Positions 39,301 to 53,666 are shown, counted from the stretch's first letter. The stretch: DNA of 64,000 nt from Bathymodiolus brooksi (GCA_963680875.1 OY804589.1:1054001-1118000); one strand, 5' to 3'. The notes: generated from the letters alone by a model not told the origin. Numbers and translations are program-made.

Positions 39301-39422
39301 ATATAGAGGAATAATGCTATCAGAGGAACAGAGGTTACATCGATATAGAGGAATGTTGCTCTCATGGCAATAGAGGATATATCGATATAGATGAATAATG
39401 CTGTCATAGGAACAGAGGCAGC
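36317..39422. repeat. Gamma HOR, copy 4 (3,106 bp, expanded)
   Basis: The copy starts with the same ATCGATATATG unit and follows copies 1-3 through about 37,350. It then contains an additional segment of about 838 bp (20 units minus two bases) bounded by two GGAGAGAGG units at 37354 and 38192, and then resumes the gamma order to about 39,410. The added part resembles 39,900-40,500 of the delta HOR, so it looks like a transferred delta piece. A one-base loss (ATCGATTAGAGG near 38127) is private to it. Confidence 0.8.
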
Positions 39423-39865
39423 ATCGATATAGTGGAATTATGCTGTCATAGGAGAGAGGCAACATCGATATAGAGGAACGATGCTGTCATAGGAACAGAG
39501 GAAGCATCGATGTAGAGGACTGATGCTGTCAGAGGAACAGAGACTGCATCGATATAGAGGAATGATGCTGTCATAGGAACAGATGCTACATCGATGTACA
39601 GGAATGATGCTGTCATAGGAACAGAGGCTACATCGATATAAAGGAATGATGATGTCATAGGAACAGAGGCTACATCTATATGGATGAATGATGCTGTCTT
39701 AGGAACAAAGGCTACATTGATATAGAGGAATGATGCTGTCATAAGAACAGAGGCTATATCGATAGAGAGGAATGATGCTGTCATAGGAACAGAGGCTATA
39801 TCGAAATAGAGGAATGATGCTGTCATAGGAACAGAGGGTATATCGATATAGAGGAATGATGCTCT

Positions 39866-42860
39866 CATAGGAACAGAGGCAGCATCGATATAGTGGAATT
39901 ATGCTGTCATATGAACAGATGGTATATCGATATAGATGAATGATGATGTCATAGGAATAGAGGCTACATCGATATAGAGAAATGATGCTCTCATAAGAAT
40001 AGAGGTTACATCGATATAGAGGAATGATGCTGTCATAGGAACACAGGCTACATCAATATAGAGGAATGATGCTGTCATAGGAACAGAGGCTACATCGAAG
40101 TACAGGAATGATGCTGTCATAGGAACAGAGGCTACATCGATATAGTGGAATGATGCTGTCACAGGAACAGAGGCTACATTGATATAGAGGACTGATGCTG
40201 TCATATGAGAAGAGGCTACATCGATATAGAGGAATGATGTTGTCATAGCAACACAGGCTACATCGACATAGAGGAATGGTGTTGTCATAGGAACAGAGGC
40301 TATATCGATATAGAGGAATGATAATCTCATAGGAACAGAGTCTACATCGATATAGAGAAATGATGTTGTTATAGGAACGGAAGCTACATCGATATAGGGT
40401 AATGATGCTGTCATGGAAACAGAGGCTATATCGATATAGAGGAATGATGTTGTCAGAGGATCAGAGGCTACATTGATAGAGAGGAATGATGCTATCATAG
40501 GAACAGAGGCTACATCGATATAGAGAAATGATGCTCTCATAGGAACAGAGGTTACATCGATATAAAGGAATCATGATGTCATAGGAGCAGAGGCTACTTC
40601 GATATAGAGGAATGATGCTGTCACAGGAACAGAGGCTACAACGATATAGAGGAATGTTGCTGTCATAGGAAAAAAGATTACATCGATATAGAGGAATGAT
40701 GCTGTCATAGGAACAGAGGCTACATCGATATATAGGAATAATGCTGTCATAGGAATAGAGGCTATATCGATATAGAGGAATGATGCTGTCATAGGAACAG
40801 AGGTTACATTGATATAGAGGAATGTTGCTGTCATAGGAACAAAGATTACATCGATATAGAGGAATGATGCTTTCATAGGAACAGAGGCTACATCGATATA
40901 GAGGAATAATGCTGTCATAGGAACACAGGCTACATCGATATAGAGGAATGATGCTGTCATAGGAACAGAGGCTACATCGATATAGTGGAATGATGCAGTC
41001 ATAGGAACAGAGGCTACATAGATATAGAGCAATGATGCTGTCATAGGAACAGAGGCTACATCGATATAGTGGAATGATACTGTCATAGGAACAGAGGCTA
41101 CATCTATATAGAGGAATGATGCTGTCATAGGAACAGAGGCTAAATCGATATAGAGGAATTATGCTGTCATAGGAACAGAGGCTACATTGATATAGAGGAA
41201 TGATGCTGTCATAGGAACAGAGGCTATATCGATATAGAGGAATGATACTGTCATAGGAACAGAGGTTATATCGCTATAGAGGAATGATGCTGTCATAGGA
41301 ACAGAAGCTACATCGATATTGAGGAATGATGCTTTCATAGGAACAGAGGCTACATCAATAGAGAGTAATGATGCTGCAATAGGAACAGAGGCTACATCGA
41401 TATAGAGGAATGATGCTGTCATATAAACAGAGGCTACATCGATATAGAGGAATGATGCTGTCATAGGAACAGTGTCTACATCGATATAGAGGAATGATGC
41501 TCTCATAGGAACAGAGGCTACATCGATATAGAGGAATAATGCTGTCATAGGAACACAGGCTACATCGATATAGAGGAATGATGCTGTCATAGGAACAGAG
41601 GCTACATCGATATAGTGGAATGATGCTGTCATAGGAACAGAGGCTACATAGATATAGAGCAATGATGCTATCATAGGAACAGAGGCTACATCGATATAGT
41701 GGAATGATGCTGTCATAGGAACAGAGGCTACATCTATATAGAGGAATGATGCTGTCATAGGAACAGAGGCTAAATCGATATAGAGGAATTATGCTGTCAT
41801 AGGAACAGAGGCTACATTGATATAGAGGAATGATGCTGTCATAGGAACAGAGGCTATATCGATATAGAGGAATGATACTGTCATAGGAACAGAGGTTATA
41901 TCGTTATAGAGGAATGATGCTGTCATAGGAACAGAGGCTACATCGATATTGAGGAATGATGCTTTCATAGGAACAGAGGCTACATCTATAGAGAGTAATG
42001 ATGCTGCAATAGGAACAGAGGCTACATCGATATAGAGGAATGATGCTGTCATATAAACAGAGGCTACAACGATATAGAGGAATGATACTGTCATAGGAAC
42101 AGTGTCTACATCGATATAGAGGAATGATGCTCTCATAGGAATAGAGGTTACATTGAAATAGAGGAATGATGCTGTCATAGGAGAGAGGTAATATCGATAT
42201 AGAGGAACGATGCTGTCATACGAATAGAGGAAGCCTCGATGTAGAGGACTGATGATGTCAGAGGAACAGAGGCTGCATCGATATAGAGGAATGATGCTGT
42301 CATAGGAACAGAGGCTACATCGATGTACAGGAATGATGCTGTCATAGGAACAGAGGCTACATCGATATAAAGGAATGATGATGTCATAGGAACAGAGGCT
42401 ACATCTATATTGATGAATGATGCTGTCGTAGGAACAAAGGCTACATTGATATAGAGGAATGATGCTGTAATAGGAACAGAGGCTATATCGATATAGAGGA
42501 ATGATGCTGTCATAGGAACAGAGGCTATATCGAAATAGAGGAATGATGATGTCATAGGAACAGAGGCTACATCGATATAGAGGAATGGTGATGTCATAGC
42601 AACAGAGGGTATATCGATATAGGGGAATGATGCTCTCATAGGAACAGAGGCAGCATCGATATAGTGGAATTATGCTGACATATGAACAGAGGGTATATCG
42701 ATATAGATGAATGATGATGTCATAGGAATAGAGGCTACATCGATATAGAGAAATGATGCTCTCATAAGAAAAGAGGTTACATCGATATAGAGGAATGTTG
42801 CTGTCATAGGAACAGAGGCTACATCGATATAGAGGAATGATGCTGTCATAGGAACAGAGG
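39866..42860. repeat. Delta HOR, copy 1 (period 3,149 bp)
   Basis: About 3.0 kb that reappears at 43015-46009. Seven independent landmarks keep the same 3,149-bp offset (39899/43048, 40571/43720, 41159/44308, 41789/44938, 42175/45324, 42180/45329, 42670/45819). 3,149 is 75 units minus the one base lost in the GGAGAGAGG unit. Only scattered differences are visible, for example GGAAAAAAG near 40,668 against GGAACAAAG near 43,817. The pair is among the youngest large duplications of the window, or an assembly duplication. Confidence 0.87.
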
Positions 42861-43014
42861 CAACATCGATATAGAGGAATGATGCTGTCATAGGGACAAC
42901 GGCTACATTGAAATAGAGGATTGATGCTGTCATAGGAGCAGAGGCAACATCGATATAGAGAAACGATGCTGTCATAGGAACAGAGGAAGCATCGATGTAG
43001 AGGACTGATGCTCT

Positions 43015-46009
43015 CATAGGAACAGAGGCAGCATCGATATAGTGGAATTATGCTGTCATATGAACAGATGGTATATCGATATAGATGAATGATGATGTCA
43101 TAGGAATAGAGGCTACATCGATATAGAGAAATGATGCTCTCATAAGAATAGAGGTTACATCGATATAGAGGAATGATGCTGTCATAGGAACACAGGCTAC
43201 ATCGATATAGAGGAATGATGCTGTCATAGGAACAGAGGCTACATCGATGTACAGGAATGATGCTGTCATAGGAACAGAGGCTACATCGATATAGTGGAAT
43301 GATGCTGTCACAGGAACAGAGGCTACATTGATATAGAGGACTGATGCTGTCATATGAGAAGAGGCTACATCGATATAGAGGAATGATGTTGTCATAGCAA
43401 CACAGGCTACATCGACATAGAGGAATGGTGTTGTCATAGGAACAGAGGCTATATCGATATAGAGGAATGATAATCTCATAGGAACAGAGTCTACATCGAT
43501 ATAGAGAAATGATGTTGTTATAGGAACGGAAGCTACATCGATATAGGGTAATGATGCTGTCATGGAAACAGAGGCTATATCGATATAGAGGAATGATGTT
43601 GTCAGAGGATCAGAGGCTACATTGATAGAGAGGAATGATGCTATCATAGGAACAGAGGCTACATCGATATAGAGAAATGATGCTCTCATAGGAACAGAGG
43701 TTACATCGATATAAAGGAATCATGCTGTCATAGGAGCAGAGGCTACTTCGATATAGAGGAATGATGCTGTCACAGGAACAGAGGCTACAACGATATAGAG
43801 GAATGTTGCTGTCATAGGAACAAAGATTACATCGATATAGAGGAATGATGCTGTCATAGGAACAGAGGCTACATCGATATATAGGAATAATGCTGTCATA
43901 GGAATAGAGGCTATATCGATATAGAGGAATGATGCTGTCATAGGAACAGAGGTTACATTGATATAGAGGAATGTTGCTGTCATAGGAACAAAGATTACAT
44001 CGATATAGAGGAATGATGCTTTCATAGGAACAGAGGCTACATCGATATAGAGGAATAATGCTGTCATAGGAACACAGGCTACATCGATATAGAGGAATGA
44101 TGCTGTCATAGGAACAGAGGCTACATCGATATAGTGGAATGATGCAGTCATAGGAACAGAGGCTACATAGATATAGAGCAATGATGCTGTCATAGGAACA
44201 GAGGCTACATCGATATAGTGGAATGATACTGTCATAGGAACAGAGGCTACATCTATATAGAGGAATGATGCTGTCATAGGAACAGAGGCTAAATCGATAT
44301 AGAGGAATTATGCTGTCATAGGAACAGAGGCTACATTGATATAGAGGAATGATGCTGTCATAGGAACAGAGGCTATATCGATATAGAGGAATGCTACTGT
44401 CATAGGAACAGAGGTTATATCGCTATAGAGGAATGATGCTGTCATAGGAACAGAGGCTACATCGATATTGAGGAATGATGCTTTCATAGGAACAGAGGCT
44501 ACATCAATAGAGAGTAATGATGCTGCAATAGGAACAGAGGCTACATCGATATAGAGGAATGATGCTGTCATATAAACAGAGGCTACATCGATATAGAGGA
44601 ATGATGCTGTCATAGGAACAGTGTCTACATCGATATAGAGGAATGATGCTCTCATAGGAACAGAGGCTACATCGATATAGAGGAATAATGCTGTCATAGG
44701 AACACAGGCTACATCGATATAGAGGAATGATGCTGTCATAGGAACAGAGGCTACATCGATATAGTGGAATGATGCTGTCATAGGAACAGAGGCTACATAG
44801 ATATAGAGCAATGATGCTATCATAGGAACAGAGGCTACATCGATATAGTGGAATGATGCTGTCATAGGAACAGAGGCTACATCTATATAGAGGAATGATG
44901 CTGTCATAGGAACAGAGGCTAAATCGATATAGAGGAATTATGCTGTCATAGGAACAGAGGCTACATTGATATAGAGGAATGATGCTGTCATAGGAACAGA
45001 GGCTATATCGATATAGAGGAATGATACTGTCATAGGAACAGAGGTTATATCGTTATAGAGGAATGATGCTGTCATAGGAACAGAGGCTACATCGATATTG
45101 AGGAATGATGCTTTCATAGGAACAGAGGCTACATCTATAGAGAGTAATGATGCTGCAATAGGAACAGAGGCTACATCGATATAGAGGAATGATGCTGTCA
45201 TATAAACAGAGGCTACAACGATATAGAGGAATGATACTGTCATAGGAACAGTGTCTACATCGATATAGAGGAATGATGCTCTCATAGGAATAGAGGTTAC
45301 ATTGAAATAGAGGAATGATGCTGTCATAGGAGAGAGGTAATATCGATATAGAGGAACGATGCTGTCATACGAATAGAGGAAGCCTCGATGTAGAGGACTG
45401 ATGATGTCAGAGGAACAGAGGCTGCATCGATATAGAGGAATGATGCTGTCATAGGAACAGAGGCTACATCGATGTACAGGAATGATGCTGTCATAGGAAC
45501 AGAGGCTACATCGATATAAAGGAATGATGATGTCATAGGAACAGAGGCTACATCTATATTGATGAATGATGCTGTCGTAGGAACAAAGGCTACATTGATA
45601 TAGAGGAATGATGCTGTCATAGGAACAGAGGCTATATCGATATAGAGGAATGATGCTGTCATAGGAACAGAGGCTATATCGAAATAGAGGAATGATGATG
45701 TCATAGGAACAGAGGCTACATCGATATAGAGGAAAGGTGATGTCATAGCAACAGAGGGTATATCGATATAGGGGAATGATGCTCTCATAGGAACAGAGGC
45801 AGCATCGATATAGTGGAATTATGCTGACATATGAACAGAGGGTATATCGATATAGATGAATGATGATGTCATAGGAATAGAGGCTACATCGATATAGAGA
45901 AATGATGCTCTCATAAGAAAAGAGGTTACATCGATATAGAGGAATGTTGCTGTCATAGGAACAGAGGCTACATCGATATAGAGGAATGATGCTGTCATAG
46001 GAACAGAGG
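43015..46009. repeat. Delta HOR, copy 2
   Basis: Near-identical copy of 39866-42860. Beyond about 46,010 the two diverge: copy 1 continues with CAACATCG and GGGACAACGG units, and copy 2 continues with a GTGGAATGATG unit and CAGGAACAGAAG. The right-hand 1.3 kb of this copy and the flank to 46,560 are themselves copied at 46,692-48,530. Confidence 0.87.
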
Positions 46010-46691
46010 CTACATCGATATAGTGGAATGATGCTGTCACAGGAACAGAAGCTACGTCGATATAGAGGAATGATGCTGTCATAGGAACAGAGGCTACATT
46101 GATATAGAGGAATGATGCTGTCATAGGAACAAAGGCTACATCGATATAGTGGAATGATGCTGCCACAGGAACAGAAGCTACGTCGATATAGAGGAATGAT
46201 GCTCTCATAGGAACAGAGGCTACATTGATATAGAGGACTGATGCTGTCATATGTGAAGAGGCTACATCGATATAGAGTAATGATGCTGTCATAGCAACAC
46301 AGGCTACATCGACATAGAGGAATGGTGTTGTCATAGGAACAGAGGCCTCATCAATATAGAGGAATGATGATCTCATAGGAACAGAGTCTACATCGATATA
46401 GAGAAATGATGTTGTTATAGGAACGGAAGCTACATCGATATAGGGTAATGATGATGTCATGGAAACAGAGGCTATATCGATATAGATGAATGATGCTGTA
46501 ATAGGAACAGAGGCAGCATCGATATATGGGAATTATGATGTCATATGAACAGAGGGTATATCAATATAGAGGAATAATGCTGTTATAGGAATAGAGGTTA
46601 CATCGATATAGAGGAATGATGCTGTCATAGGAACAGAGGCTACATCGATATAGAGGATGATGCTGCCATAGGAACAGAGTCTACATCGATA

Positions 46692-48530
46692 TAGAGGAAT
46701 GATGCTGTCATAGGAACAGAGGCTACATCGATATAGTGGAATGATGCTGTCATAGGAACAGAGGCTACATAGATATAGAGCAATGATGCTATCATAGGAA
46801 CAGAGGCTACATCGATATAGTGGAATGATGCTGTCATAGGAACAGAGGCTACATCTATATAGAGGAATGATGCTGTCATAGGAACAGAGGCTAAATCGAT
46901 ATAGAGGAATTATGCTGTCATAGGAACAGAGGCTACATTGATATAGAGGAATGATGCTGTCATAGGAACAGAGGCTATATCGATATAGAGGAATGATACT
47001 GTCATAGGAACAGAGGTTATATCGTTATAGAGGAATGATGCTGTCATAGGAACAGAGGCTACATCGATATTGAGGAATGATGCTTTCATAGGAACAGAGG
47101 CTACATCTATAGAGAGTAATGATGCTGCAATAGGAACAGAGGCTACATCGATATAGAGGAATGATGCTGTCATATAAACAGAGGCTACAACGATATAGAG
47201 GAATGATACTGTCATAGGAACAGTGTCTACATCGATATAGAGGAATGATGCTCTCATAGGAATAGAGGTTACATTGAAATAGAGGAATGATGCTGTCATA
47301 GGAGAGAGGTAATATCGATATAGAGGAACGATGCTGTCATACGAATAGAGGAAGCCTCGATGTAGAGGACTGATGATGTCAGAGGAACAGAGGCTGCATC
47401 GATATAGAGGAATGATGCTGTCATAGGAACAGAGGCTACATCGATGTACAGGAATGATGCTGTCATAGGAACAGAGGCTACATCGATATAAAGGAATGAT
47501 GATGTCATAGGAACAGAGGCTACATCTATATTGATGAATGATGCTGTCGTAGGAACAAAGGCTACATTGATATAGAGGAATGATGCTGTCATAGGAACAG
47601 AGGCTATATCGATATAGAGGAATGATGCTGTCATAGGAACAGAGGCTATATCGAAATAGAGGAATGATGATGTCATAGGAACAGAGGCTACATCGATATA
47701 GAGGAATGGTGATGTCATAGCAACAGAGGGTATATCGATATAGGGGAATGATGCTCTCATAGGAACAGAGGCAGCATCGATATAGTGGAATTATGCTGAC
47801 ATATGAACAGAGGGTATATCGATATAGATGAATGATGATGTCATAGGAATAGAGGCTACATCGATATAGAGAAATGATGCTCTCATAAGAAAAGAGGTTA
47901 CATCGATATAGAGGAATGTTGCTGTCATAGGAACAGAGGCTACATCGATATAGAGGAATGATGCTGTCATAGGAACAGAGGCTACATCGATATAGTGGAA
48001 TGATGCTGTCACAGGAACAGAAGCTACGTCGATATAGAGGAATGATGCTGTCATAGGAACAGAGGCTACATTGATATAGAGGAATGATGCTGTCATAGGA
48101 ACAAAGGCTACATCGATATAGTGGAATGATGCTGCCACAGGAACAGAAGCTACGTCGATATAGAGGAATGATGCTCTCATAGGAACAGAGGCTACATTGA
48201 TATAGAGGACTGATGCTGTCATATGTGAAGAGGCTACATCGATATAGAGGAATGATGCTGTCATAGCAACACAGGCTACATCGACATAGAGGAATGGTGT
48301 TGTCATAGGAACAGAGGCCTCATCAATATAGAGGAATGATGATCTCATAGGAACAGAGTCTACATCGATATAGAGAAATGATGTTGTTATAGGAACGGAA
48401 GCTACATCGATATAGGGTAATGATGATGTCATGGAAACAGAGGCTATATCGATATAGATGAATGATGCTGTAATAGGAACAGAGGCAGCATCGATATATG
48501 GGAATTATGATGTCATATGAACAGAGGCTA
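46692..48530. repeat. Partial delta copy at 1,972-bp offset
   Basis: Matches 44,720-46,560 with a constant offset of 1,972 bp (44938/46910, 45324/47296, 45329/47301, 45819/47791), which is 47 units minus two bases. Differences are very few, for example GAGGAAAGGTG near 45,731 against GAGGAATGGTG near 47,703, and GAGTAATG near 46,275 against GAGGAATG near 48,247. The junction segment 46,449-46,560 with the TGGGAATTATG unit is present at the end of both copies. Confidence 0.86.
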
Positions 48531-49990
48531 TATCGATATAGAGGATGATGCTGCCATAGGAACAGAGGCTACATCGATATAGAGGAATGATGCTATCATA
48601 GGAACAGAAGCTACATCGATATATAGAGGAATGATGCTGTCACAGGAACAGAGGCTACATCGATATAGTGGAATGATGCTATAATAGGAACAGAAGCTAT
48701 GTCGATATAGAGGAATGATGCTATCATAGGAACAGAGGCTACATCGATATAGAGGAATGATGCTCTCATAGGAACAGAGGCTATATCGATATAGAGGAAT
48801 GATGCTATCCTAGGAACAGAGGCAATATCGATATAGAGGAATGCTGCTGTCTTAGGAACAGAGGCTACAACGATATAGAGGAATGATGCTGCCATAGGAA
48901 CAGAGGCTACATCTATATAGAGGAATTATGCTTTCATAGGAATAGAGGCTATATCGATATAGAGGAATGATGCTGTCATAGGAACAGAGGTTACATTGAT
49001 ATAGAGGAATGTTGCTGTCATAGGAACAAAGATTACATCGATATAGAGGAATGATGCTGTCACAGGAACAGAGGCTACATCGATATAGAGGAATAATGCT
49101 GTCATAGGAACACAGGCTACATCGATATAGAGGAATGATGCTGTCATAGGAACAGAGGCTACATCGATATAGTGGAATGATGCTGTCATAGGAACAGAGG
49201 CTACATAGATATAGAGCAATGATGCTGTCATAGGAACAGAGGCTACATCGATATAGTGGAATGATGCTGTCATAGGAACAGAGGCTAAATCGATATAGAG
49301 GAATTATGCTGTCATAGGAACAGAGGCTACATCGATATAGAGGAATGATGCTGTCATAGGAACAGTGTCTACATCGATATAGAGGAATGATGCTCTCATA
49401 GGAACAGAGGCTACATTGAAAAAGAGGAATGATGCTGTCATAGGAGAGAGGCAACATCGATATAGAGGAACGATGCTGTCATAGGAACAGAGGAAGCATC
49501 GATGTAGAGGACTGATGCTGTCAGAGGAACAGAGGCTGCATCGATATAGAGGAATGATGCTGTCATGGGAACAGAGGCTACATCGATGTACAGGAATGAT
49601 GCTGTCATATTAACAGAGGCTACATCGATATAAAGGAATGATGATGTCATAGGAACAGAGGCTACATCTATATGGATGAATGATGCTGTCTTAGGAACAA
49701 AGGCTACATTGATATAGAGGAATGATGCTGTCATAAGAACAGAGGCTATATCGATAGAGAGGAATGATGCTGTCATAAGAACAGAGGCTATATCGAAATA
49801 GAGGAATGATGCTGTCATAGGAACAGAGGGTATATCGATATAGAGGAATGATGCTCTCATAGGAACAGAGGCAGCATCGATATAGTGGAATTATGCTGTC
49901 ATATGAACAGATGGTATATCGATATAGATGAATGATGATATCATAGGAATAGAGGCTACATCGATATAGAGAAATGATTCTCTCATAAGA
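48490..49990. repeat. Partial gamma HOR copy away from the main cluster
   Basis: The unit order matches 36,460-37,800. The GAGGATGATG unit is at 48541, the two-base gain at 48619-48630 and the GGAGAGAGG unit at 49443, with the same relative spacing as in gamma copies 1-4. It lies about 12.1 kb from copy 4 (36522/48611) across the delta region, so the delta pair was inserted into or expanded beside a gamma array, or the copy was transferred. Confidence 0.8.
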
Positions 49991-50247
49991 ATAGAGGTAA
50001 CATCGATATAGAGGAATGATGCTGTCATAGGAACACAGGCTACATCGATATAGAGGAATGATGCTGTCATAGGAACAGTGTCTACATCGATATAGAGGAA
50101 TGATGCTCTCATAGGAACAGAGGCTACATTGAAAAAGAGGAATGATGCTGTCATAGGAGAGAGGCAACATCGATATAGAGGAACGATGCTGTCATAGGAA
50201 CAGAGGAAGCATCGATGTAGAGGACTGATGCTGTCAGAGGAACAGAG

Positions 50248-50930
50248 TCTACATCTATATAGTGAAATGATGTTGTTATAGGAACGGAAGCTACATCGAT
50301 ATAGGGTAATGATGCTGTCATGGCAACAGAGGCTATATCGATATAGAGGAATGATGCTGTCAGAGGAACAGAGGCTACATTGATAGAGAGGAATGATGCT
50401 ATCATAGGAACAGAGGCTACATCGATGTACAGGAATGATGCTGTCATATGAGAAGAGGCTACATCGATATAGAGGAATGATGCTGTCATAGCAACACAGG
50501 CTACATCGACATAGAGGAATGGTGTTGTCATAGGAACAGAGGCTATATCGATATAGAGGAATGATGCTGTCATAGGAACAGAGGCTACATCGATGTACAG
50601 GAATGATGCTGTCATATGAGAAGAGGCTACATCGATATAGAGGAATGATGCTGTCATAGCAACACAGGCTACATCGACATAGAGGAATGGTGTTGTCATA
50701 GGAACAGAGGCTATATCGATATAGAGGAATGATGATCTCATAGGAACAGAGTCTACATCTATATAGTGAAATGATGTTGTTATAGGAACGGAAGCTACAT
50801 CGATATAGGGTAATGATGCTGTCATGGCAACAGAGGCTATATCGATATAGAGGAATGATGCTGTCAGAGGAACAGATGCTACATTGATAGAGAGGAATGA
50901 TGCTATCATAGGAACAGAGGCTACATCGAT
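50248..50930. repeat. Nested 4-unit and 12-unit duplications
   Basis: A unit group starting at GATGTAC is found at 50424 and again at 50592, exactly 168 bp (four units) later, and includes GAGAAGAGG, GCAACACAGG and GAATGGTG units in both copies. A second, larger repeat places the TCTACATCTATATAG group at 50248 and at 50752, 504 bp (twelve units) apart. The 4-unit copies lie inside the interval between the 12-unit copies, so the events are nested and recent. Confidence 0.83.
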
Positions 50931-50981
50931 ATAGAGAAATGATGCTCTCATAGGAACAGAGGTTACATCGATATAGAGGAA

Positions 50982-52743
50982 TCATGCTGTCAAAGGAACA
51001 GAGGCTACTTCGATATAGAGGAATGATGCTGTCACAGGAACAGAGGCTACATCGATATAGTGGATTGATGCTGTCATAGGAACAGAAGCTACGTCGATAT
51101 AGAGGAATGATGCTGTCATAGGAACAGAGGCTACATCGATATAGAGGAATGATGCTGTCATAGGAATAGAGGCTATATCGATATGGAGGAATGATGCTGT
51201 CATTGGAACAGAGGTTACATCTGTATAGAGGATTGATGCTGTCATAGGAACAGAGGCTACATCGATATAGATGAATGATGCTGTCATAGGAACAGAGGCT
51301 ACAACGATATAGAGGAATGATGCTGTCATAGGAACAGAGGCTACATCTATATAGAGGAATGATACTGTCATAGGAACAGAGGCTACATCTATATAGAGGA
51401 ATGATGCTTTCATAGCAATAGAGGCTATATCGATATAGAGGAATGATGCTGTCATAAGAACAGATGTTACATTGATATAGAGGAATGTTGCTGTCATGGG
51501 AACAAAGATTACATCGATATAGAGGAATGATGCTGTCATAGGAACATAGGCTACATCAATATAGAGGAATAATGCTGTCATAGGAACACAGGCTACATCG
51601 ATATAGAGGAATGATGCTGTCATAGGAACAGAGGCTACATCGATATAGTGGAATGATGCTGTCATAGGAACAGAGGCTACATAGATATAGAGCAATGATG
51701 CTGTCATAGGAACAGAGGGTACATCGATATAGTGGAATGATGCTGTCATAGGAACAGAGGCTACATCTATATAGAGGAATGATGCTGTCATAGGAACAGA
51801 GGCTAAATCGATATAGAGGAATTATTCTGTCATAGGAACAGAGGCTACATTGATATACAGGAATGATGCTGTCATAGGAACAAAGGTTATATCGTTATAG
51901 AGGAATGATACTGTCATAGGAACATTGGTTGTATCGTTATAGAGGAATGATGCTGTCATAGGAAGATAGGCTACATCGATATTGAGGAATGATGCTTTCA
52001 TAGGAACAGAGGCTACATCTATATAGAGTAATGATGCTGCAATAGGAACAGAGGCTACATCGATATAGAGGAATGATGCTGTCATATAAACAGAGGCTAC
52101 ATCGATATAGAGGAATGATGCTGTCATAGGAACAGTGTCTACATCGATATAGAGGAATGATGCTCTCATAGGAATAGAGGCTACATTGAAATAGAGGAAT
52201 GATGCTGTCATAGGAGAGAGGCAATATCGATATAGAGGAACGATGCTGTCATAGGAACAGAGGAAGCCTCGATGTAGAGGACTGATGCTGTCAGAGGAAC
52301 AGAGGCTACATCGATATAGAGAAATGATGCTCTCATAAGAATAGAGGTTACATCGATATAGAGGAATGTTGCTGTCATAGGAACACAGGCTACATCGATA
52401 TAGAGGAATGTTGCTGTCATAGGAACACAGGCTACATTGATATAGAGGACTGATGCTGTCATAGCAGCACAGGCTACATCGACATAGAGAAATGGTGTTG
52501 TCATAGGAACAGAGGCCACATCGATATAGAGGAATGATGATCTCATAAGAACAGAGTCTACATCGATATAGAGAAATGATGTTGTTATAGGAACGGAAGC
52601 TACATCGATATAGGGTAATGATGATGTCATGGAAACAGAGGCTATATCGATATAGAGGAAGATGCTGTCATAGGAACAGAGGCTACATCGATATAGAGAA
52701 ATGATGCTCTCATAGGAACAGAGGTTAAATCGATATAGAGGAA
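50982..52743. repeat. Array stretch related to 25.7-27.5 kb
   Basis: The unit order from about 50,985 to 52,225 follows 25,720 to 27,470, including the CTGTATAGAGGATTG unit, CTACAACGATATAG, the GAATTATTCTG unit near 51,821 and the GGAGAGAGG unit at 52213. The 25.7-27.5-kb version carries extra 3-unit duplications and extra copies of the module near 27.1 kb. One private one-base loss, GAGGAAGATG, lies near 52,659. Confidence 0.72.
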
Positions 52744-53666
52744 TCATGTTGTCAAAGATGCAGAGGCTACGTCGATATAGAAGAATGATGCTGTCATAAG
52801 AACAGAGGCTACATTGATATAGAGGAATGATGCTGTCATAGGAACAGAGGTTATATCGATAGAGAGGAATGATGCTGTCATAGGAACTGAGGCTATATCA
52901 ATATAGATGAATGATGTTGTCCTAGGAACAGAGGCTACATCGATATTGGCGAATGATGCTGTCATAGGAACAGAGATTACATCGATATAGAGGAATGATG
53001 CTGTCATATGAACAGAGGAAACATCCATATAGAAGAATGATGCTGTCATATGAACAGAGGCTACATCGATATAGAGGAATGATGCTGTCATAAGAACAGA
53101 GGCTACATCTATATAGAGGAATGATTCTGTCATAAGAACAAAGGCTATATCGATATAAAGGAATGATATTGTCATAGGAACAGAGGCTACCTCGATATAG
53201 AGGAATGATGACGTCAAAGGAAGAGAGGCAGCATCGATATAGAGGAATGCTGCTGTCATAGCAACAGTTGTAACATCGATATAGAGGAAAGAAGCTGTCC
53301 TAGTAGCAGAGGCTACATCGATATAGAGGAATGATGCTGTCCTAGGAACAGTGGTAACATTGATATAGAGCAAAGATGCTGTCATAGGAACAGAGGAAAC
53401 ATAGATATAGAGGAATGATGCTGTCATAAGATCAGAGGCTACATCGATATATAGGAATGATGCTGTTATAGGAATGGAAGCTACATCGATATCGGGTAAT
53501 GATGATGTCATGGAAACAGAGGCTATATCGATATAGAGGATGATGCTGTCATAGGAACAGAGGCTACATCGATAGAAAGGAATGATGCTATCATAGGAAC
53601 AGAGGCTACATCGATATAGAGAAATGATGCTCTCATAGGAACAGAGGTTAAATCGATATAGAGGAA
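52744..53666. repeat. Epsilon HOR, truncated first copy
   Basis: The unit with CAAAGATGCAG near 52,750 marks the start. About 700 bp follow the order of 53,667-54,380 at an offset of 923 bp (22 units minus one base). Near 53,461 the order jumps to units with GGAATGGAAG, ATATCGGG and a GAGGATGATG unit that also precede the next copy. It is a partial epsilon copy joined to other units. Confidence 0.78.
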
